From Halosimplex litoreum (GTDB lineage Archaea > Halobacteriota > Halobacteria > Halobacteriales > Haloarculaceae): 64,000 bases of DNA. Shown here piece by piece: positions 7,611 to 16,941 of the stretch. Made by a program: the position numbers and the translations under genes. The stretch is from positions 4,091,836-4,155,835 of the forward strand of contig NZ_CP065856.1 in the NCBI RefSeq assembly GCF_016065055.1, in the 5' to 3' direction. Position 1 is the stretch's first letter. Each line of letters opens with the position of its first letter. A model generated the notes under the pieces. It was not told the DNA's origin, ran no database searches, and saw only the letters and a list, made by a program, of their open reading frames with translations.

Positions 7611-9116
7611 ATGACCACCTACGACGCCGACGGCATCACCCTGGAGAAGGTCAGGGACTACGTCTGGGAGATCCCGCAGGAGGGCGACATGAACGTCCCC
7701 GCGCGCGTGCTCGCCAGCGAGGAGTTGCTCGACGAGATCAGCGAGGACAAGACGCTCCAGCAGCTCAAGAACGCGACGCATCTGCCCGGACTCCACAAGT
7801 ACGCCGTCTGCATGCCCGACGGCCACCAGGGCTACGGCTTCCCGGTCGGCGGCGTCGCCGGCATCGACACGGAGGAGGGCTGTATCTCGCCCGGAGCGAT
7901 CGGCTACGACATCAATTGCGGCGTTCGCATGATGACGACGAACCTCACCTACGACGACCTGCGGGGTCGCGAGGAGGAACTCGTCGACGCGCTGTTCGCG
8001 AACGTCCCGTCGGGGCTGGGCGGCGGCGGCGTCTACGAGGGGTCGATGGACGACGTGGAGGCCATCCTCGACCGCGGCATGGAGTGGGCCTTGGAGGAGG
8101 GCTTTGCCGTCCCCGAGGACCTCGAGCACTGCGAGGACGAGGGCGTTCGCCACGATTCGGACCCGAGCAAGGTCTCGAAGAAGGCCAAGGACCGCGGGAA
8201 GAACCAGGTGGGGAGCCTCGGCAGCGGCAACCACTTCCTGGAGGTCCAGCGCGTGACGGACGTGTATCGCGAGGACGTGGCCGCCGAGTTCGGGCTCGCC
8301 GAGGATCAGGTCGTCGTCCTCATCCACTGCGGCTCGCGCGGACTGGGCCACCAGGTCTGTACCGACTACCTGCGCGAGATCGAACAGGCTCACTCGGGGC
8401 TGCTCTCGGAGTTGCCCGACAAGGAGCTGGCGGCGGCGCCCGCGGGCTCGCAGCTGGCCGAGGACTACTACGGCGCGATGTGTGCGGCGATCAACTTCGC
8501 GTGGGTGAACCGCCAGCTCATCATGCACCGGACTCGTGAGGTCTTCGAGAAGGTGTTCGATCGGTCGTGGCAGGACATGGAGATGGATCTCCTGTACGAC
8601 GTGGCTCACAACATCGGCAAGAAGGAGGTCCACGAAGTGGGCGTCGACCCGGAGGGGCGACGGGCCGGAGACGGCGACGCCGTCGACAGCGAGGAGCGCG
8701 AGGTGTACGTCCACCGGAAGGGCGCGACGCGTGCGTTCCCGGCCGGCCGGGAAGAGGTGCCGCCGGCGTACCGCGACGTCGGTCAGCCGATCCTGCTCCC
8801 TGGGAGCATGGGCGCCGGGAGCTACGTTCTCAGGGGCGGCGAGCGGTCGCTGACGGAGACGTTCGGCTCGACGGCCCACGGCGCCGGGCGGCTGATGAGT
8901 CGGACGCAGGCCAAACAGGAGTTCTGGGGCGGCGACGTACAGGACGACCTGCGCGAGGGCGAGCAGATCTACGTCAAGGCCCAGAGCGGCGCGACCGTCG
9001 CCGAGGAGGCGCCGGGCGTCTACAAGGACGTCGACGAGGTCGTCCGGGTCTCGGACGCGCTGGGCATCGGCGACCGCGTCGCGCGGACGTTCCCGGTCTG
9101 TAACATCAAAGGGTAG
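7611..9116 (+). CDS. rtcB: tRNA-splicing RNA ligase RtcB
   Basis: GTP- and Mn-dependent ligase that joins 2',3'-cyclic phosphate and 5'-OH RNA ends in tRNA splicing and RNA repair; 501 aa. The family motifs are all present: CMPDGHQGYGFPVGG, the metal-binding Cys in YDINCGVRM, GSLGSGNHFLE, IHCGSRGLGHQ, LPGSMGAGSYVL and the nucleotidylated-His motif TAHGAGRLMSR. There is no intein. The ATG at 7611 was chosen because upstream in-frame sequence (from 7170) is repeat-like non-coding DNA. Its activator archease is upstream at 5434-5862. Confidence 0.97.
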   Translation: MTTYDADGITLEKVRDYVWEIPQEGDMNVPARVLASEELLDEISEDKTLQQLKNATHLPGLHKYAVCMPDGHQGYGFPVGGVAGIDTEEGCISPGAIGYDINCGVRMMTTNLTYDDLRGREEELVDALFANVPSGLGGGGVYEGSMDDVEAILDRGMEWALEEGFAVPEDLEHCEDEGVRHDSDPSKVSKKAKDRGKNQVGSLGSGNHFLEVQRVTDVYREDVAAEFGLAEDQVVVLIHCGSRGLGHQVCTDYLREIEQAHSGLLSELPDKELAAAPAGSQLAEDYYGAMCAAINFAWVNRQLIMHRTREVFEKVFDRSWQDMEMDLLYDVAHNIGKKEVHEVGVDPEGRRAGDGDAVDSEEREVYVHRKGATRAFPAGREEVPPAYRDVGQPILLPGSMGAGSYVLRGGERSLTETFGSTAHGAGRLMSRTQAKQEFWGGDVQDDLREGEQIYVKAQSGATVAEEAPGVYKDVDEVVRVSDALGIGDRVARTFPVCNIKG

Positions 9117-9129
9117 CCGGGGAGTGCGG

Positions 9130-9618
9130 TCAGACGGTTCCGGTCCAGCGGTCGAGCACCGTCTCGTTGCCGGTCGGCGGCGCGTGGACGATGGAGATGT
9201 TCGCCCCGGACGTGACCTCTCGACCGTAGGCGTTCTGGTCGCTCAGCTGCACGGACGCACCCGGGGCCACGGTCCCGTTCGGACCGATACTGGCGAGTTC
9301 GTGCCACCGCACGTCGGTACCCTGCCCTCGGAACGTGAGGTTCGAGGCCGTGAAGTTGTCCCCGCGGTCGTACGTGGTGATGAGGACCGACGCGTCGCTG
9401 ATGTACCGGAACGAGAAGTTCGCGTTCGGGCCGGGACCGTCCGCGGTCGTGCCGACGAGCACGTACAGCCCGACCGATCCCGTCACGAGCAGCGTGATCC
9501 CGACCAGGATCGCGACGCCGGCGAACTCCGAGACGCCGCGGTCGTTCGCGCCTCGCCCGCCGGATCGGTCGCTCGCCGCGCGGTCGGTCCGCCCACGGTT
9601 CCCGTCGCCACCGGCCAT
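9130..9618 (-). CDS. Type IV pilin-like protein (haloarchaeal pilin N-terminal domain)
   Basis: Small exported protein of 162 aa. After a charged, disordered N-terminus the sequence GVSEFAGVAILVGITLLVTG is a class III (prepilin peptidase) signal with the hydrophobic helix that forms the pilus core; cleavage is expected just before the Val-Ser-Glu or nearby. The rest is a beta-rich, Asn-glycosylation-prone ectodomain (NFSF, NFTASNLT, NGT). No assembly genes (PilB/PilC) are adjacent, so it is an orphan pilin that would use machinery encoded elsewhere. A TATA-like TTTAGTAT lies about 25 nt upstream. Confidence 0.8.
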   Translation of the reverse strand: MAGGDGNRGRTDRAASDRSGGRGANDRGVSEFAGVAILVGITLLVTGSVGLYVLVGTTADGPGPNANFSFRYISDASVLITTYDRGDNFTASNLTFRGQGTDVRWHELASIGPNGTVAPGASVQLSDQNAYGREVTSGANISIVHAPPTGNETVLDRWTGTV

Positions 9619-9796
9619 GTGCTCGTGCTAGCGGAGGCCGATACTAAACCAGCTTCGGCGGGAGTATCAGAATCGATAGAACGAGGCTGCGCGCCGGGGA
9701 CCGAAATAGGTGGTCGTCCGGGAGCGAGGCGCCCCGTCCTGTCGGGTGCGATCGGCAGGGGGAAAGCCTTTGAGCGCGAGCGGCGACGGTCCTAGC

Positions 9797-10648
9797 ATGA
9801 TAGACGAGACGGTCGAAGAGATCGCGGACATGCAGACGCACAGTTCGTCCGTCGTCGCGGTGAAGGCGGCCGAGGCGTTGCTCGCGCTCACCGAGCGGGA
9901 GTACCCGACCGTCGAGGAGTACGTCCGGACGCTCGAGCGGAACAGCCACGCGCTCCGGCGGGCGAACCCCTCTCACGCCTCCCTGCAGACGACCCAGCGG
10001 GAGATCCTCTCGACCGTCGAGGAGGCCGACGCCGACTCGGTCGACGCGGCGAAAGCGGCCACCCGAGACGCCGTCGAGTCGGTCGTCGACCGCGTCCAGT
10101 CGGCCAAAGAGCGGGCCGCGGAGCGGGCCGTCGAGTACGTCGAAGACGGGACGACGCTGTTGACCCACGACTACTCCTCGACCGTCCTCGAAGCGATCGA
10201 GCGAACCGTCGCCGCGGGCGCCGAGCTCGAGGTGTACTGCACCGAGGCGCGACCGCGCTACCTCGGACGGAAGATGGTGCGCACGCTGGCCGACCTCGAC
10301 GGCGTCGAGGCCCACCTGATCGTCGACGGCGCGGGCGGCCACTTCCTCCCGGAGATCGACCAGGTCGTCGTCGGGATGGACTGCATCGTCGAAGACACCC
10401 TGTACAACCGGATCGGTACCTACCCACTGGCGGCGACCGCGCACGACTCGGGCGTGCCCGTCCGCGTCGTCGGCGCCGAAGCGAAGGTCGTCACCGGCGG
10501 GTTCGCCTTCGAGAACGAGCACCGCTCGGTCAGCGAAGTGATCCGCGAACCCGCCGACGGGTTCGCCGTCGAGAACCCCGCCTACGACGCGACGCCCACG
10601 CGCCTGCTCGACGCCGCGATCACCGACGAGCAGGTCCACGAGTTCTGA
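9797..10648 (+). CDS. eIF2B alpha/beta/delta-like protein (possible ribose-1,5-bisphosphate isomerase family)
   Basis: Soluble protein of 283 aa in the eIF2B-alpha/beta/delta, MtnA and R15P-isomerase superfamily. N-terminal helices (1-90) precede a Rossmann-like domain with YCTEARPRYLGRKM and the signature VVVGMDCIVEDTLYNRIGTYPLA. In archaea such proteins are either AMP-pathway ribose-1,5-bisphosphate isomerases or eIF2B-like. This one diverges at several positions of the usual GAD motif (GMD here), so I leave the reaction open. Start at 9797 is chosen for the family-like N-terminus. Convergent with the PAC2 gene. Confidence 0.8.
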   Translation: MIDETVEEIADMQTHSSSVVAVKAAEALLALTEREYPTVEEYVRTLERNSHALRRANPSHASLQTTQREILSTVEEADADSVDAAKAATRDAVESVVDRVQSAKERAAERAVEYVEDGTTLLTHDYSSTVLEAIERTVAAGAELEVYCTEARPRYLGRKMVRTLADLDGVEAHLIVDGAGGHFLPEIDQVVVGMDCIVEDTLYNRIGTYPLAATAHDSGVPVRVVGAEAKVVTGGFAFENEHRSVSEVIREPADGFAVENPAYDATPTRLLDAAITDEQVHEF

Positions 10649-10693
10649 GAACCGGCGCCGGGTTGGCGGGACCGTGGTGTCGTCTCTCGTCGG

Positions 10694-11452
10694 TCACATG
10701 TACATCCGGTCGTCCGGCTGCTGGTCCTCGCGAGCCCGTTCGACGCGCGCGGCCAGGTCCCGATAGTGACGCTGTACGTCGGCCGCGAACGACTCCATCG
10801 GACCGGTGTCGATCCCCAGGTCGTAGACGTCGTCGACGGTCTCGACGAGTCGCAGGGCGGCCTCGGCGTCGGGTGCCTGAGCGTGGACCGGCGTCGCGTA
10901 GACACAGGCACGGAGCGGGGAGTCGATCCCGCGGGCGAGGAGACTGGCCTTGACACCGTCGGTGAGCCCGGCCGCCATCGGCGGTACGCCCGCGTCGGCG
11001 AGGCGCGCGCGCCGGTAGTCCTCGGTCGCGACGTAGAACGTCCGGTGGTCCCTTTCGGCGTGGGGCATCTGGACGCCCGAGAGGACGACCGTCTCCGGCA
11101 CGTCCGCCCGCTCGGCCCACGAGAGCAGGGCGTCGGTGAACGACCGCGCCGCGGTCACCGGGACGAACTGCTCGCTCACGAGGACGACGACGGGGACGGA
11201 CTCGGCGGTGAACAGCCGTACCGGGTGGCGGGGGGTGCCGTCGTCGAACGGTGTGATCGTCGGGAGGTCCCGCGTCGTCACGTACCCCGTCGGTTCCAGG
11301 TCCAACGCTTCGACCAGGTAGTCCGCGGCGGTCAGCCCCGCGAGGGCGAACTCGGAGAAGCCCGCGATCAGCGTCTCCGCCTCGGGGTCGTCGGCCTCGT
11401 GGATCTCGAACGTCGCGTTCGTGGCGTTCTCGGTGGCCGCCTGTCGGTCCAT
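10694..11452 (-). CDS. PAC2 family protein (proteasome assembly chaperone-like)
   Basis: Soluble 252-aa protein of the PAC2 family, whose archaeal members are related to eukaryotic proteasome assembly chaperones of the PbaA/PbaB type. Typical features are LIAGFSEFALAGLTAADYLVEAL near the N-terminus and the later LTDGVKASLLARGIDSPLRACVYATP. Length matches the haloarchaeal family. The ATG at 11450-11452 gives the conserved start; an upstream in-frame extension is non-coding in character. Role in haloarchaeal proteasome biology is inferred from family only. Confidence 0.85.
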   Translation of the reverse strand: MDRQAATENATNATFEIHEADDPEAETLIAGFSEFALAGLTAADYLVEALDLEPTGYVTTRDLPTITPFDDGTPRHPVRLFTAESVPVVVLVSEQFVPVTAARSFTDALLSWAERADVPETVVLSGVQMPHAERDHRTFYVATEDYRRARLADAGVPPMAAGLTDGVKASLLARGIDSPLRACVYATPVHAQAPDAEAALRLVETVDDVYDLGIDTGPMESFAADVQRHYRDLAARVERAREDQQPDDRMYM

Positions 11453-11616
11453 ACGTGGGATACGGCGACCGGTCACAAGTCCGTTTCCGCACCTCTCCGA
11501 GCGTGCCGGACTCCGGCGGGGGACGACCGAGACGCGGTCGAACGACGCCCGGAATCGCCGACGCTCGGACTGCCCGTGACACAACCCTTTTTGCTGGGTG
11601 CGATTGACACCATGCC

Positions 11617-12780
11617 ATGGTCCAGTGGGCGCGGGCGCTGTCGGGCGCGGTCGGACAGACGGCGACGCCCTCGGGCACGACCGCGACGCCCTCGGGCACG
11701 ACCGCGACGGCGGACGGTAACACGACGGACCTCTCGTGGCTTCCCGACTGGATAGTGCGGATCCTCGACGCCACGCCGGTACCGGTGATACAGCTCGTCC
11801 AGTCGCTGGTCGTCGTCGCGTTCGCGTATCTCCTCTCGCAGTTGCTCGTCAAACTGCTCGGGCGGCGGATCGCCCGTCGGTTCCGCCGACCGAGTCTCAC
11901 CCGGACGGCCCTCAGAGGGATCCGGGGGATCGTCTTCCTGTTCGCGGCGCTGACTATCATGGGCATCTACGGGTACGAGCTGTCCGACCTCACGCTCTCG
12001 GTCGCCGTCTTCTCGGCGGTGATCGGTGTCATCCTCGCGCCGATCGTCGGGAGCATCGTCGGCGGCGTCTTCCTGCTGGCCGACCAGCCCTACGAGATCG
12101 GCGACATGATCGAACTCGCCGACCGCGACCAGCGGGCGTTCGTCGAGGACATCACGCTGCGATACACCAAGGTATTCACGCTCGACAACACGTTCATCGT
12201 CATCCCGAACGGGACGATGCGCGAGCGCGACGTGGTCAACTACTCCGCCGAGGACACCCGAACCCGCCAGTCACTCGACATCCTGATCACCTACGAGAGC
12301 GACGTGGCCCGCGCCCGCCAGCTCGCGGAGGAGGCGGCCAGGGACCTGGACGACGTCGTGGGCGGCGGGCCGGCGATCCGGGTCGGTGCCGCCCGTTACC
12401 CCGCGGGGCCGACCTGCTACATCGACGCCTTCGGCGACCACGGGATCAACCTCCGGTTGCGCTACTGGGTGGAAGAACCGTACTGGCTGCTGCGAGTCCG
12501 CTCGAAGATCCAGACCGCGTTCGGCGAGGCCGTCGCCGACGAAGACGTGGAGATCGCCTACCCCCACCAACACCTCGTCTTCGACGAGACCAGCGGCGAG
12601 ATGCAGGTCGGCGTCGCCGACCGACCGTCCGGACAGCGACCACCGGGGGACCCGCCGACCGACGACCGTCCGCGGCGTCCGGACCGCGGACCGGCCGACA
12701 CGAGCGGGTCCGTCGAACCGCGGGACCGACCCGACGATCCGTCGGCCGGCGGAGACGGACCCGAGGACGAGCGACAGTGA
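11617..12780 (+). CDS. MscS-family mechanosensitive ion channel
   Basis: Small-conductance mechanosensitive channel that releases solutes on hypo-osmotic shock; 387 aa. An exported Thr/Ser/Pro-rich N-terminus contains two exact ATPSGTT repeats. Three hydrophobic helices follow; the pore helix is VAVFSAVIGVILAPIVGSIVGGVFL, then the MscS beta-domain (PYEIGDMIEL, FIVIPNGTM) and the alpha/beta vestibule. The last 70 residues are an acidic Pro/Arg/Asp tail. It is convergent with the UspA gene. Assignment is firm. Confidence 0.93.
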   Translation: MVQWARALSGAVGQTATPSGTTATPSGTTATADGNTTDLSWLPDWIVRILDATPVPVIQLVQSLVVVAFAYLLSQLLVKLLGRRIARRFRRPSLTRTALRGIRGIVFLFAALTIMGIYGYELSDLTLSVAVFSAVIGVILAPIVGSIVGGVFLLADQPYEIGDMIELADRDQRAFVEDITLRYTKVFTLDNTFIVIPNGTMRERDVVNYSAEDTRTRQSLDILITYESDVARARQLAEEAARDLDDVVGGGPAIRVGAARYPAGPTCYIDAFGDHGINLRLRYWVEEPYWLLRVRSKIQTAFGEAVADEDVEIAYPHQHLVFDETSGEMQVGVADRPSGQRPPGDPPTDDRPRRPDRGPADTSGSVEPRDRPDDPSAGGDGPEDERQ

Positions 12781-12801
12781 CGCGGGCCCCGCGGGCGGCG
12801 G

Positions 12802-13203
12802 TCAGCGTTCGGCGGTGACCACGTCGCAGTCCAGCTCCTCGCGCAGGAACGTCTCGATGTCGGGGTCGTCGACCAGTCGGCGGATCATCCGCCGCCAGCG
12901 GCCGGCCTGTTTCTTGCCGATGACGACGATATCGGCGTTCTCGGCGACGATCTCGTCGAGCAGCGTCTCCTCGACGAGCAGCCCCTGACGGACGACGTAG
13001 CGGGTGTCGGGTAACCGGCCGAACTCGCGCTCGACGGCGTCTTTCAGGTCGCGTCGGGTCGGCTTGTGGTTGTCCTGGTACTGGTTGACGTGGAGCACGG
13101 AGAGCTGACCGCCGCGCTCCTCGACGATCTCGATGGCCCGGGAGAGCGTCGCCTTAGAGTGTTCCGAGAGCGGGTAGCGGACCGGGACGACGACCTGCGT
13201 CAT
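12802..13203 (-). CDS. Universal stress protein (UspA family)
   Basis: Cytosolic UspA-fold protein, 133 aa. It begins with TQVVVPVRYPLSEHSKATLSRAIEI and contains ADIVVIGKKQAGRWRRMIRRL, which occupies the position of the nucleotide-binding loop but lacks the usual G-x2-G-x9-G-S/T spacing. ATP binding is therefore doubtful. Downstream of the 5'-nucleotidase gene on the same strand with a 105-nt gap, so co-transcription is possible but not certain. Confidence 0.8.
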   Translation of the reverse strand: MTQVVVPVRYPLSEHSKATLSRAIEIVEERGGQLSVLHVNQYQDNHKPTRRDLKDAVEREFGRLPDTRYVVRQGLLVEETLLDEIVAENADIVVIGKKQAGRWRRMIRRLVDDPDIETFLREELDCDVVTAER

Positions 13204-13308
13204 CGACAGAGGGTTCTCGGCCCCGCGGCCTGAACCTTTCCATTGGGCTCGCCGGCTCGGTCGGTCCCCGCTGTCGGCGTCCGCCGACTGGTCACGCCGT
13301 GCAGGCGC

Positions 13309-14664
13309 TCACTCGGCGGCGACCGCGTCGGGGATCCGCCCCTCTAGGCGCGCGTCGATACCGGTCTCGCGGGCGTACTCGACGACGACCTCGTACTGGA
13401 GGGCGTAGCGCTCGACCGCGTGTGCCTCCGTCAGCGTCGGGAACTCCAGGTCGGTGATCAGGAGGTAGTTCGGGACCGCGAGCGTGTAGCGTTCGTCGCC
13501 GGCGACCCGGTCGCCGCCGACGTACGGTTCGTAGCCGCCGTTCTCGGCGGCGACGCGCATGCCGCTGACGTGGCCGTACCAGTAGTCGGACAGCCCGTCG
13601 ACGGCGCGGCCGTCGGCCTCGGCGACGACCGACCGGAGCTCCCGCCCGGTGACCGAGGCGACGACGACGGGCTCCTCGAACGGGCTGACGCTCACTAGGT
13701 CACCGACGGTCACGTCGCCGGAGAGGGCCGGCCCCTCCCGGATCCCCCCGCCGTTCTGGAGCGCCGCGTCGGCGCCGGTCTTCCAGCGGTAGGCGTCGGC
13801 GACGAAGTTGCCCAGCCGCCACTCGCCGCCGAGTCGTCGCTCGCGGTCCCGCGAGATCGGTTCGTCGACGTGTGCGACCACCTCGTCGAGGTCGTTCGCC
13901 GCGACCCGCTCGCGGAGCGCGGCCGCGACGGCGGAGTCGGGCTCGGCCGTCGCGGTCTCGTGGCAGGCCACCGCTCCGGTATCGAGGTCGACCTCGTAGA
14001 CGTACGCCCCGGTCGCGCCCGGGCGGGTAAAGGGCGTGCCGTCGATGGCGGTCGCGTGCTGGTGGTGGGAGTGGCCCGCGAGCACGGCGTCGACCCCGGT
14101 GTCGGCGGCGATAGCTCGGGCGTCGTCGTCGTCGGTGTGGGCGAGGGCAACGACGTAGTCGGCGCCCGCCTCGCGGAGTCGCGGGGCCTCCCGGGCCACT
14201 GCGTCGACGGGATCACCGAACTCCAGCGCGTCGGTACCGGGCGTCATCTCCGTGGTCGCGGGGTCGAGAACGCCGACGATACCGACCGTCGCGTCGGCCA
14301 CGTCGACGATGGTGTTCGACTCGATACCCACACCGGCGCCGAACCGCTCGCCGTCGAGGGCGACGTTCGCGAGCGTCCACCGCTGTGGGGAGTCGGCGAC
14401 CACGCTCCGAAGGGCGTCGAAGCCGTGGTCGAAGTCGTGGTTCCCGACGGTCTCGACGTGGGGCTCGACCGCCTCGAAAAAGTCCAGCGACTGGTGACCT
14501 TCGGTGACCAACGAGAGGACGCCCGGTCCCGTGTCGTCGCCCGAGCCCGCGACGAGCGCGTCGGGCCCGCGCCGGTCGGCGAGCAGGCCCGCGACGCGGG
14601 CGACCCGTTCGGGCGTGTCGTAGGCGTTCTCGATGTCCGAATAGTGGAGGAGGCGGGGCGACAT
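13309..14664 (-). CDS. 5'-nucleotidase / metallophosphoesterase (UshA-type)
   Basis: Two-domain nucleotide phosphohydrolase, 451 aa. The metallophosphoesterase domain has GNHDFDHGFDAL and the metal ligand motif LAGHSHHQH. The C-terminal 5'-nucleotidase domain has the substrate-binding QNGGGIREG and DLVSVSPFEEPVV. The first metal-binding motif is atypical (HYSDIENAYDTPER instead of DxHG). No signal peptide is seen, so it is probably cytosolic, unlike bacterial UshA. It lies upstream of a UspA-family gene on the same strand. Confidence 0.88.
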   Translation of the reverse strand: MSPRLLHYSDIENAYDTPERVARVAGLLADRRGPDALVAGSGDDTGPGVLSLVTEGHQSLDFFEAVEPHVETVGNHDFDHGFDALRSVVADSPQRWTLANVALDGERFGAGVGIESNTIVDVADATVGIVGVLDPATTEMTPGTDALEFGDPVDAVAREAPRLREAGADYVVALAHTDDDDARAIAADTGVDAVLAGHSHHQHATAIDGTPFTRPGATGAYVYEVDLDTGAVACHETATAEPDSAVAAALRERVAANDLDEVVAHVDEPISRDRERRLGGEWRLGNFVADAYRWKTGADAALQNGGGIREGPALSGDVTVGDLVSVSPFEEPVVVASVTGRELRSVVAEADGRAVDGLSDYWYGHVSGMRVAAENGGYEPYVGGDRVAGDERYTLAVPNYLLITDLEFPTLTEAHAVERYALQYEVVVEYARETGIDARLEGRIPDAVAAE

Positions 14665-14790
14665 CCGTCGGATCGTGGTCTCCGCGGGCCATATCGTCTT
14701 CGGTGGCCCGGCGGTCGGTCACGCGCCGACCGCCCGGCCGCACCTGCCACGGACGGAAGGACTTTGGGCGGCGTGGCCGTCTTTCCCCAC

Positions 14791-15030
14791 ATGGAGACGA
14801 AGACCGGTCCCGACGCGGAGACGCTGTACGTCGACACCGAGGACGCCGAGCGCGGGGCGGAGGGCCCCTTCTTCGTCGTCTACCGGACGCCCGACCGCGA
14901 GCGCCGCTGGGGCTACTTCTGCGGCAACTGCGACTCGTTCCGGACGGCGATGGACTCGATGGGACGGATCAAGTGCAACGACTGCGGCAACCTCAAGAAA
15001 CCCGACGAGTGGGACGCCGCCCACGAGTGA
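14791..15030 (+). CDS. Small zinc-ribbon protein, haloarchaeal
   Basis: Protein of 79 aa with a likely Zn-binding ribbon: FCGNC near residue 50 and KCNDCGNLKKPDEW near residue 67 give the two Cys-x2-Cys knuckles. The N-terminal half reads GPFFVVYRTPDRERRWGYFC, a beta-hairpin leading into the ribbon. Similar short proteins are widespread in haloarchaea without assigned function. It is transcribed alone, divergent from the 5'-nucleotidase. Confidence 0.75.
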   Translation: METKTGPDAETLYVDTEDAERGAEGPFFVVYRTPDRERRWGYFCGNCDSFRTAMDSMGRIKCNDCGNLKKPDEWDAAHE

Positions 15031-15116
15031 CGGCAGCCGACGCTCGCCTTCCGTAATACGCCGCTACCGGCCGATAGGACCGCGTTCGCGTTCCCGGAGC
15101 CCGTGAACCGTAGGAA

Positions 15117-15127
15117 GGTTTATATCT
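15117..15127 (+). promoter_or_regulatory. TATA box for the small conserved gene at 15151
   Basis: GGTTTATATCT is a strong haloarchaeal TATA element about 29 nt before the ATG at 15151. It rules out the upstream in-frame ATG at 15103 as the main start. Confidence 0.65.
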
Positions 15128-15150
15128 GGTCCCGCGGTATCGGAACACGA

Positions 15151-15459
15151 ATGAGGGCTGTTACCAAGCACCTCGACGAGAAGGCCCGGTCGATCTTCGC
15201 AGACCTCGGATACACGGTGACCGACAGCGGCGGCGAGTACCTGGCCGAGCGCAAGTGGCGCAGCGTCCACGTCACACCGGCCGAAGAGTTCGACGAGGCA
15301 CCGGCTTCCGGGGAGTACCGGTGTTTCGTCGCGTGGTCCGACGACGTACCGGACCTCGAGCGCCGGCTCGAAGCGGCCGACCCGGACTACGAGTGGGCGA
15401 TCATGGGTGTCGACGAGGACGGCGACTACGAGGTCGCCTGCCACCGCAACGCGGCCTGA
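15151..15459 (+). CDS. Conserved small haloarchaeal protein
   Basis: Acidic 102-aa cytosolic protein without recognised domain. Visible features are an N-terminal helix RAVTKHLDEKARSIFADLGY, a central strand-rich segment (WRSVHVTPAEEF, YRCFVAWSDD) and an acidic end (WAIMGVDEDGDYEVACH). No signal peptide or membrane segment. It has its own strong leaderless promoter, which argues that it is a real and well-expressed gene. I do not assign a function. Confidence 0.75.
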   Translation: MRAVTKHLDEKARSIFADLGYTVTDSGGEYLAERKWRSVHVTPAEEFDEAPASGEYRCFVAWSDDVPDLERRLEAADPDYEWAIMGVDEDGDYEVACHRNAA

Positions 15460-15470
15460 CGGGCCGCCCA

Positions 15471-15489
15471 ATTGCTGTTTTCATTTCAC
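15471..15489 (+). terminator. Possible T-rich terminator
   Basis: ATTGCTGTTTTCATTTCAC follows the stop at 15459 by about 12 nt. It is one of the few T-rich stretches in this GC-rich window and is placed where an archaeal U-tract terminator would be expected. Confidence 0.3.
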
Positions 15490-15546
15490 TCCCGACCCTG
15501 GAGAGCCGTCAGCGTTTCAACGGTGGGGTCGCATCAGGCAATACGA

Positions 15547-16185
15547 ATGGCACAGAGGGATCTCGGTGAACTGCTGACGGATACGCGGATCAACGCCGGC
15601 GTCGGCTGGGCGCTCGTCGCCGTCTTCGGACTGGTGACCGTCGAGAGCGCGCTGGGTGGTGATTACCTGTGGGCTGCGTTCGCCGCGACGGTCGGCCTCG
15701 TCGTGGCGCTGCCCGCGCTCGCGCGGGGCAACCCACGCGCGATGGCGCCCGCCGAAGTCGTCTTGCTCGCGGGCCTGCCGGTCGTCGGCCGGGCCGTCGC
15801 GACGCTGCAGGTGACCAGCACGGTCGCGGTCTACCTCTCGATCGCCGCGTTCGCGCTGCTGGTGGCCGTGAACCTCCACCTGTTCACGCCGGTCGAGATG
15901 AGCGTCGGCTTCGCCGTCCTGTTCGTCGTCGTCACCACGCTGGCCGCCGCGGGACTGTGGGCGCTCGCTCGCTGGGGCTCGGACGTCCACCTCGGGACGA
16001 CGCTACTACTCGACCCCGGCCCGGACGGCGTCCTCACCGATCCCGACCTCGAAGCGATCGAACACGAACTGATGGTCGAGTTCGTCGGCTCCGGGATCGC
16101 CGGACTGGTCGCCGGGCTCGTCTTTCAGGTGTACGTCCGGCGCCGAGCGACCGTCGTCGACAGAGTCGAGGGGGGTGCGGTATGA
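15547..16185 (+). CDS. Polytopic membrane protein of unknown function
   Basis: About 212 aa with five to six hydrophobic segments (for example VGWALVAVFGLVTVESAL, FAATVGLVVALPAL, VAVYLSIAAFALLVAVNL, VGFAVLFVVVTTLAAAGLWAL and a C-terminal GIAGLVAGLVFQVYV). An acidic loop DPDLEAIEHELMVEF precedes the last helix. No catalytic motif is visible. The stop codon overlaps the start of the next membrane protein by 4 nt (ATGA), so they form a translationally coupled pair that probably works together. Confidence 0.75.
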   Translation: MAQRDLGELLTDTRINAGVGWALVAVFGLVTVESALGGDYLWAAFAATVGLVVALPALARGNPRAMAPAEVVLLAGLPVVGRAVATLQVTSTVAVYLSIAAFALLVAVNLHLFTPVEMSVGFAVLFVVVTTLAAAGLWALARWGSDVHLGTTLLLDPGPDGVLTDPDLEAIEHELMVEFVGSGIAGLVAGLVFQVYVRRRATVVDRVEGGAV

Positions 16186-16835
16186 GGCTCCGCGACCGCC
16201 TCGGGGTCTCGACGCGACGCCAGCGCCAGCTCACGTGGCTGATGGAGCTGGTGATGCTCGGGGTCTTCCTCGTCGGCGTCTGGGAGACGAACGTGAAGAT
16301 CATCGCCAACGCCGGCGTCGCGCTGCTGATCGCACAGCTGGTGCCGGTGCTGGAACGCGACTACGGCGTCCCGCTCGACGCCGGACTGACGCTGTGGATC
16401 ACCAGCGCCGTCTTCCTCCACGCTTTCGGGACGATCGGCACCGGTCAGGAGAGTTTCTACGCCTCCGTCTGGTGGTGGGACCACATGACCCACGCCCTGT
16501 CGTCGTCCGTGGTCGCCGGCGTCGGCTACGCGACCGTCCGCGCGCTCGACGAACACTCCGACACCGTCAGCCTCCCGCCCCGGTTCGTCTTCGTCTTCAT
16601 CCTCCTGTTCACCCTCGCGTACGGCGTCTTCTGGGAGATCATCGAGTTCACGATCGGCGTGGTCGCGTCGATAGCCGGGACCGAGACGATCCTGACCCAG
16701 TACGGGCTCACCGACTCGCTGTGGGACCTCATCTACAACACGCTCGGCGCCGTCGTCGTCGCCACCTGGGGTACCGCCCACCTCAACGACATCACCCGCT
16801 ACATCCGGGACCGACTCGAGCAGCGAGCGGCCTGA
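16182..16835 (+). CDS. DUF2238/YjdF-like membrane protein
   Basis: Membrane protein of 217 aa with about six helices. Conserved-looking polar positions within the membrane region are [12 protein letters not shown] and [14 protein letters not shown]; the Asp-His-x2-His and Trp-Glu-x2-Glu pairs resemble the YjdF/DUF2238 family, whose role is unknown. The DNA start overlaps the preceding gene by 4 nt. The coupling suggests one membrane complex, but nothing here shows its substrate. Confidence 0.7.
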   Translation: MRLRDRLGVSTRRQRQLTWLMELVMLGVFLVGVWETNVKIIANAGVALLIAQLVPVLERDYGVPLDAGLTLWITSAVFLHAFGTIGTGQESFYASVWWWDHMTHALSSSVVAGVGYATVRALDEHSDTVSLPPRFVFVFILLFTLAYGVFWEIIEFTIGVVASIAGTETILTQYGLTDSLWDLIYNTLGAVVVATWGTAHLNDITRYIRDRLEQRAA

Positions 16836-16941
16836 GCGACCCCGACCGCCCGTGGTCGACCACGGCGCCCGCGGACGCGACCGCCGTGACGCTGTCGCCC
16901 GGACGAAGTTTTTGTACCGTGCGACCGTACCACACGGCGCG

